Below, piece by piece: positions 59,993 to 64,000 of a DNA stretch of 64,000 nucleotides. The position numbers and the translations under genes are program-made. Within the stretch, counting starts at the first letter, position 1. Each line of letters opens with the position of its first letter. Source of the DNA: G963674685 sp964591275 (GTDB taxonomy: Bacteria > Lernaellota > Lernaellaia > JACKCT01); NCBI GenBank assembly GCA_964591275.1, contig CAZQAE010000001.1, forward strand, positions 1-64,000. The letters are read 5' to 3'. The notes under the pieces are model-generated. The model ran no database searches. It worked only from the letters and a program-made list of their open reading frames with translations, and was not told the origin of the DNA.

Positions 59993-61041
59993 TTCCGCGA
60001 TTGCCGAGCGCAGCCGATATCAAGATGATGGTGGCTTTTCCCCGCGTGACGATTCGCGCAATGCGTGGATGGCTCAGGGCCTTCGCCGGGTTGCGCAGGC
60101 CTTTGCACGGCGTGGAATTCTGCGTGACCTATCAATGTCTACTCGATTGTCCGCACTGCCTGACGAAATTGCTGATCGACGAAAAAAGGAAGGAAATGTC
60201 GAAAGAGCAGGCGACGCGCGCGATTCGGGAACTGGCCGACCTTGGGGCAATATTTGTTAATATTACCGGCGGTGAGCCGCTTTTGCGCGCGGATATTTTC
60301 GACATTTTGGCTGAAGCGACGAAGCGCCGGGATTTACTGGTGACGTTGGCGAGCAGCGGTTTGACAATTGATCGCAAAATCGCCGAGGAACTCAAAAAAG
60401 TGCGAGTCGGCATTGTCGTCCTTTCTCTGGACGGACCGGATGCCGCGAGCCATGACGCCTGTCGTGGAATGAGCGGCGCCTTCGACGCTTTGATGAAGGC
60501 GGTCCAGGAACTGGGGCGAGTGAAAATGCCGGTCTGGTTCACGACGATTCTGACAAAGGAAAATGCGCGGGACGGGAGCATTTTCGAAACGGCGCGTCTC
60601 GCGCAAAAACTTGGCGGAGTGTTGACGGTGAACTGGGCCTACGCCGTGGGAAAGAATTGGTCGGATCGTGAGGGGCTGGTCGGCGAAGCGGAGCGGGAGG
60701 CTTTCAGACGCCTGATGCTCATGCCGCACGTGCGCTGGGAGGGATCGTCCAATTTCCTGGAGGAAGGATGCCCGGCGGGAACGGAGAAGTTATACGTGAC
60801 GCCTTACGGCGATGTGTTTCCGTGCGCCTGCATCCAGGCCAGCTTTGGGAATATGCTGGAGATGCCGGTTGCCGAAATCTGGCGAAAAATGGGGCGGATC
60901 AAGGATTTCGACGGGCGACATAAATCCTGCCTTGTGTCATGTGATGAAAATTTCATCCGGGATCATTTCGCGGCCATTCAAAAGAATCCTGGAAGTCACG
61001 CTGAAGATATATTCAATGCGACTGATGGACGCGGCATGTAG
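59989..61041 (+). CDS. Radical SAM protein (SPASM-type), second of a coupled pair
   Basis: 350 residues, clearly homologous to the upstream gene. Cluster motif Cys50, Cys54 and Cys57 (CLLDCPHC), then VNITGGEPLLRAD, LSLDGPDAASHD, and C-terminal HVRWEGSSNFLEEGCPAGTEKLYVTPYGDVFPCACIQASFGNMLEMPVAEIW. The phrase VRWEGSSN is shared with the partner. These features match enzymes that mature peptides or cofactors (PqqE-, AlbA-like shape). The stop codon is followed by 124 bases before the fifth Asp-stalk lipoprotein. Confidence 0.88.
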   Translation: MIPRLPSAADIKMMVAFPRVTIRAMRGWLRAFAGLRRPLHGVEFCVTYQCLLDCPHCLTKLLIDEKRKEMSKEQATRAIRELADLGAIFVNITGGEPLLRADIFDILAEATKRRDLLVTLASSGLTIDRKIAEELKKVRVGIVVLSLDGPDAASHDACRGMSGAFDALMKAVQELGRVKMPVWFTTILTKENARDGSIFETARLAQKLGGVLTVNWAYAVGKNWSDREGLVGEAEREAFRRLMLMPHVRWEGSSNFLEEGCPAGTEKLYVTPYGDVFPCACIQASFGNMLEMPVAEIWRKMGRIKDFDGRHKSCLVSCDENFIRDHFAAIQKNPGSHAEDIFNATDGRGM

Positions 61042-61103
61042 GGGCAGACTACGCCCGCCTCAACTCATAATAAAAATTTCTATTCATTCGCAGTGTTTTT
61101 CCC

Positions 61104-61109
61104 TATAAT
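61104..61109 (+). promoter_or_regulatory. Candidate -10 element for lipoprotein 61166-63478
   Basis: A perfect TATAAT 57 bases before the start codon, preceded by an AT-rich tract, but no clear -35 box is seen at the right distance. Confidence 0.4.
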
Positions 61110-61165
61110 ACGCGGCAGTCAGAAGAAAATGAGCCTTGGAATCAAACATGAGGGGAGAAGTTATC

Positions 61166-63478
61166 ATGAGATTAGATCGTATGATTTCAGTTTTTATCCT
61201 GGTTTTGTTCGTTGCTTTTGGTTCGGCGTGCCTTGGCTGTGGCGACGATGACGACGATAGCGGCGGGGATTCTGTTGCTGACGATGATGTCAATGATGAC
61301 CTTGACGACGACATCGACGACGACGTCGATGATGACTTGAACGACGACGTTGACGATGACGTCGATGATGACGTCGACGATGATGCGGACGATGACGTTG
61401 ACGATGACGTGAACGATGACGTGGACGACGACATTGACGATGATGTCGATGACGACACAACGGAGCCGACAACGACTACGACTGTCACCACCACGACGAC
61501 CACGAGCACCACAACCACGACCATCGCTTGCGAAGGCGTGCATGCGAATTTCGACCCCAGCCCGGACGCCGGATTCTTCGACATGCCTTTCCCAAACAAT
61601 TTGCGCATCGAGGACGACGGCACGATCCGAATCCTGGACTTTCCGAATCCCAGAGGCGCCGCCCTGGTAACCCGTTATCTGGAAGAAGGCGATGAAGAAG
61701 CCAAGGGCTTCGGCGCCAACTCCGGCACATTCTTTAGCTTCAACGAAGCCATTGATCCGGCATCGCTTCCGGCCACGCCCGCAGATTCGATTCTTGAAAC
61801 GGCTTCGGCTTTTCTGATCAGCGTCGATTCAGCGTCGCTCGATTACGGAACGCTCTATCCCGTGCGCTTCAACTTCATGGCGGACGCCACGGTTTACGCC
61901 CCGGCCAATTTTCTGGTTATGCTTCCTGTGCAGGGCGTGCCATTGCTGCACGGCGCAACCTACGCGGCTGTGTTGACAAAAGATGTGCTGGATGACCTCG
62001 GCGCGCCGATTACAGCCTGCGAAAACTTCGAGCAGGTACTGGCGGGAACTTCGGATAACGCGGATGCCAATGTTGTGTACGCGCCGCTGAGGGATTTCCT
62101 GGCGACCGACGCTTTCTTCGGCCAAGAGGACGTGGCCATGGCCACGGTTTTTACAACGAACGATCCGCTCCCGCCTCTTTTGGCCATGCGGGATCATATT
62201 TACAGCTATACCATGAACCCTATCGACGCCGATGCTTTGACCGTGCTGTACGAACGAACCAATTACTATTTCCTGGGAGGCACTGTGACGGTGCCTTATT
62301 ACCAGTCTGGGACATCGCCTTTCTTCCTGCCCCCCGAGGGCGGAGACATCGTTTTTGATGAGTTCGGCGTTCCCATCGTGCAAGAGGATGTCGCGATCCG
62401 GATATCGCTGTGTATTCCCAAGGGAACGATGCCTGCCGACGGCTGGCCCATGGTGATCTATTCCCACGGATCAGGCGGTGATTATGAGTCTCTGCGCGGG
62501 AGTCATGGGCCGGCGAATATATTGGCGAGACGTGGAATCGCCAGTGTTTCCTCCGATGCTCCATACCATGGCGATCGCAATCCGTTTCCAGATGTCCTTG
62601 ATCCATCCATGTTGTTCTACAACGCTCTGAACCCCGATGCTTTCAGAGACAACAACATCCAGGCCGCCGTGGAACTGATGGCCATACAAAAGCTGGTGGC
62701 GGACCTGCGTATCGCGCAGACCCTCGTGCCTGCTTCCGACGGATCGGCGTCGCCGGACAGCCTGGTGGGATTGGACCTGGATAATTCTTTCTTCATGGGT
62801 CATTCCCAGGGCGCCATCATCGGTTCCTTGATGACCGCCGTTGATCCGCACCTCAAGGCGTCCTACTTCAGCGGCGCCGGCGCGAGCCTGATGTGGAATA
62901 TTCTGACGAAAACGAGTCCCATGAATATCGGCGAACTCGTTGCGGTGACAGGACTGCTGCTGACTCCGGCGGAAGCCGCCATCGAGTTCGACGAGTTTCA
63001 TTCGACCTTAAACATCATCCAGCATATTTCGGACGTGGTCGATCCTTCATCGATCAACACTTACCTGTACGAGCGGGAAGTCGCCGGCAGTGAGCCAAAA
63101 CACGTTTTCCAGGCGCTGGGCGTGACGGACACATACGTGGAAAAAACCTGCCAGGGCGCTTTTGCCGCCGCGGGGTACATGGATATGGTGGGGCCCGTGC
63201 TTGACCAGGACGCCGTGGACCGGATTACATTCACCGGCGGCCAGGTTCTTGCCGACACGGGCGTGACTGGAAACAGAACGGATTATAACGGCGACCCGAT
63301 AACGGCGGCTTTCACGCAATACCCGGCGCCCGTCGATCCGGATGAGGACGGCCACTTCGTTTCCTTCGAGTATGAGTCCATGAAACTGCGCATTGCGTGC
63401 TTCTTCCGCACGATGATCGACAACGGTGTGCCGACCTTCGTGCCCCTGGTCGAGGATGAATACGCTGCGTGTGAATAA
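61166..63478 (+). CDS. Asp-stalk lipoprotein with Thr-rich spacer and alpha/beta-hydrolase domain
   Basis: 770 residues from ATG 61166, with GGGGAGAAG upstream. Lipobox CLGC, with Cys25 the most likely lipidated residue (Cys22 is an alternative). Residues 27-97 are the acidic stalk; residues about 98-119 are nearly all Thr, a possible O-glycosylated spacer. Residues about 125-260 resemble the N-terminal domain of bacterial surface lipases (FDPSPDAGFFDMPFPNNLRI). The hydrolase core has IYSHGSGGDY (about 431-440) and the nucleophile elbow MGHSQG with Ser547. It is an architectural sister of 14762-16960. The 3' end has a strong hairpin terminator. Confidence 0.84.
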   Translation: MRLDRMISVFILVLFVAFGSACLGCGDDDDDSGGDSVADDDVNDDLDDDIDDDVDDDLNDDVDDDVDDDVDDDADDDVDDDVNDDVDDDIDDDVDDDTTEPTTTTTVTTTTTTSTTTTTIACEGVHANFDPSPDAGFFDMPFPNNLRIEDDGTIRILDFPNPRGAALVTRYLEEGDEEAKGFGANSGTFFSFNEAIDPASLPATPADSILETASAFLISVDSASLDYGTLYPVRFNFMADATVYAPANFLVMLPVQGVPLLHGATYAAVLTKDVLDDLGAPITACENFEQVLAGTSDNADANVVYAPLRDFLATDAFFGQEDVAMATVFTTNDPLPPLLAMRDHIYSYTMNPIDADALTVLYERTNYYFLGGTVTVPYYQSGTSPFFLPPEGGDIVFDEFGVPIVQEDVAIRISLCIPKGTMPADGWPMVIYSHGSGGDYESLRGSHGPANILARRGIASVSSDAPYHGDRNPFPDVLDPSMLFYNALNPDAFRDNNIQAAVELMAIQKLVADLRIAQTLVPASDGSASPDSLVGLDLDNSFFMGHSQGAIIGSLMTAVDPHLKASYFSGAGASLMWNILTKTSPMNIGELVAVTGLLLTPAEAAIEFDEFHSTLNIIQHISDVVDPSSINTYLYEREVAGSEPKHVFQALGVTDTYVEKTCQGAFAAAGYMDMVGPVLDQDAVDRITFTGGQVLADTGVTGNRTDYNGDPITAAFTQYPAPVDPDEDGHFVSFEYESMKLRIACFFRTMIDNGVPTFVPLVEDEYAACE
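61244..61456 (+). repeat. Asp-rich codon repeat (stalk of lipoprotein 61166-63478)
   Basis: About 71 codons, mainly GAT and GAC, with one Val, Ala, Leu, Ile or Asn codon per four. Codon choice alternates irregularly, with some 12-base near-repeats. Confidence 0.88.
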
Positions 63479-63498
63479 CCCTTAGGATAAAAACCTAA

Positions 63499-63531
63499 AA
63501 TCCCTCCGGCTTTTTTTAAGCCGGGGGGATT
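63499..63531. terminator. Bidirectional terminator between convergent genes
   Basis: A 14-bp stem with one G-U pair (AATCCCTCCGGCTT with AAGCCGGGGGGATT) and a 5-T loop. Both strands continue into T-rich sequence. Confidence 0.85.
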
Positions 63532-63537
63532 ATATTG

Positions 63538-64000
63538 TTAAAGTCTGTCCGAGCGACGCAGAACGACGAAATACTGGTTTTGGCACTTGGGATCTTCGAC
63601 GTAATGGTCATCAATCCAGGATTTGAGTTCAGGATAGACCGGCGCGTGGTCCGTGAGAAAGAACCAGGGAATCTCGGCGCTTCGCGCTGAATAATAAACA
63701 ACATTGATCGGCCCCGCGGCACGCAGGTCGCTTAAAAGTTCCTGCCGGGAATTGTGGACGTGCGGGCTGACGCGGTCATGCCATCGCCCGGAACCCCGCG
63801 GAAGATCGACCGCCACATCGAAGTACATGAAATGCCTAGTCGGCGCGCGCATCTGAGAATAGAAGTACAGATGCGGCGCATAGTCCCAGACGTATAGAGT
63901 ATCTCCCGGCTCGCTGTGATCCCGTATGCATTCGGCCAGACGCCTCGATACGTGGCTGAGCGACGAGTAGCGCGGAACCGTTGTTTTGGTCCAGAAAAAT
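63538..64000 (-). CDS. C-terminal part of a probable GT-C (family 39-like) glycosyltransferase
   Basis: 154 codons visible, open to the right edge; the start is outside the window. The visible part is soluble and contains GDTLYVWDYAPHLYFYSQMRAPTRHFMYF, which resembles the C-terminal lumenal/periplasmic segment of GT39/ArnT-type glycosyltransferases (pattern G-D-x-x-Y-V-W-x-x-x-P-x-L-Y-x-x-S). No membrane helix is present in the visible part. The stop codon at 63538-63540 follows the bidirectional terminator. Assignment is tentative, because only the tail can be seen. Confidence 0.5.
   Translation of the reverse strand, partial: FFWTKTTVPRYSSLSHVSRRLAECIRDHSEPGDTLYVWDYAPHLYFYSQMRAPTRHFMYFDVAVDLPRGSGRWHDRVSPHVHNSRQELLSDLRAAGPINVVYYSARSAEIPWFFLTDHAPVYPELKSWIDDHYVEDPKCQNQYFVVLRRSDRL

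Noticed and set aside
61084..61623. Minus-strand Ser/Thr-rich frame of 179 codons
   Set aside because: It is the antisense of the Asp and Thr repeats of the fifth lipoprotein gene.
1..64000. tRNA or rRNA genes
   Set aside because: No cloverleaf-like runs ending in GGTTCRAATCC-CCA and no rRNA landmark sequence were noticed by eye. A covariance-model scan would settle it.

Overview
The window comes from the chromosome of an uncultured, diderm (Gram-negative) bacterium. Outer-membrane proteins of the FadL type, an OmpA-like lipoprotein, numerous lipobox proteins and the set mreBCD-mrdA all point to two membranes. The gene order rpsB-tsf-pyrH-frr-uppS-cdsA-dxr-rseP is the conserved proteobacterial one. 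The abundance of unusual Asp-rich lipoproteins, radical SAM proteins and an HD-GYP regulator suggests a deltaproteobacterial-like or candidate-phylum lineage; that placement is inference and cannot be settled from the sequence alone. No rRNA, tRNA, CRISPR, phage or transposase gene was seen.

Layout. 1-3482 (minus): cell-shape operon mreB-mreC-mreD-mrdA, the last cut by the window edge. 3606-4994: small membrane proteins. 5303-16960: accessory region with four lipoproteins that share a signal peptide, a lipobox and a long (DDDx)n acidic stalk but carry different cargo, interspersed with an amidotransferase-like protein, trmO, an SGNH hydrolase and a YbjQ/YbjQ/M48-protease operon. 16978-19230: a frameshifted MFS transporter, an interrupted S23-type four-helix protein framed by inverted heptamer-like repeats, and a membrane protein. 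19575-30059: housekeeping run for translation, lipid and isoprenoid synthesis, envelope proteolysis, tsaB, pssA and asd. 30161-36162: an FN3/CFI-box/outer-membrane-barrel fusion, truA, a membrane alkaline-phosphatase-superfamily enzyme and a membrane protein. 36177-40265 (minus): lepA-lepB and tyrS. 40438-45215: RDD pseudogene, PP-loop thiolase-like enzyme, HD-GYP regulator, ATP-grasp/PHP fusion. 45441-51069: FadL-like cluster with a lipoprotein and a decayed chimeric copy. 51104-61041: zinc-ribbon membrane protein, four radical SAM proteins, OmpA-like lipoprotein, tsaD, rsmA. 61166-63478: a fifth Asp-stalk lipoprotein, followed by the tail of a probable GT-C glycosyltransferase at the right edge.

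How it works together. The core genes build the envelope: shape (MreBCD/PBP2), undecaprenyl and isoprenoid precursors (UppS, Dxr), phospholipids (CdsA, PssA), secretion and regulated proteolysis (LepB, RseP). Three t6A-related genes (tsaB, tsaD, trmO) are scattered through the window. The most distinctive feature is the set of five Asp-stalk lipoproteins, which looks like a shared surface-display or spacer module. Four genes carry lesions (frameshift, nonsense codons or fusion), so the accessory parts appear to be decaying or the assembly has local errors.
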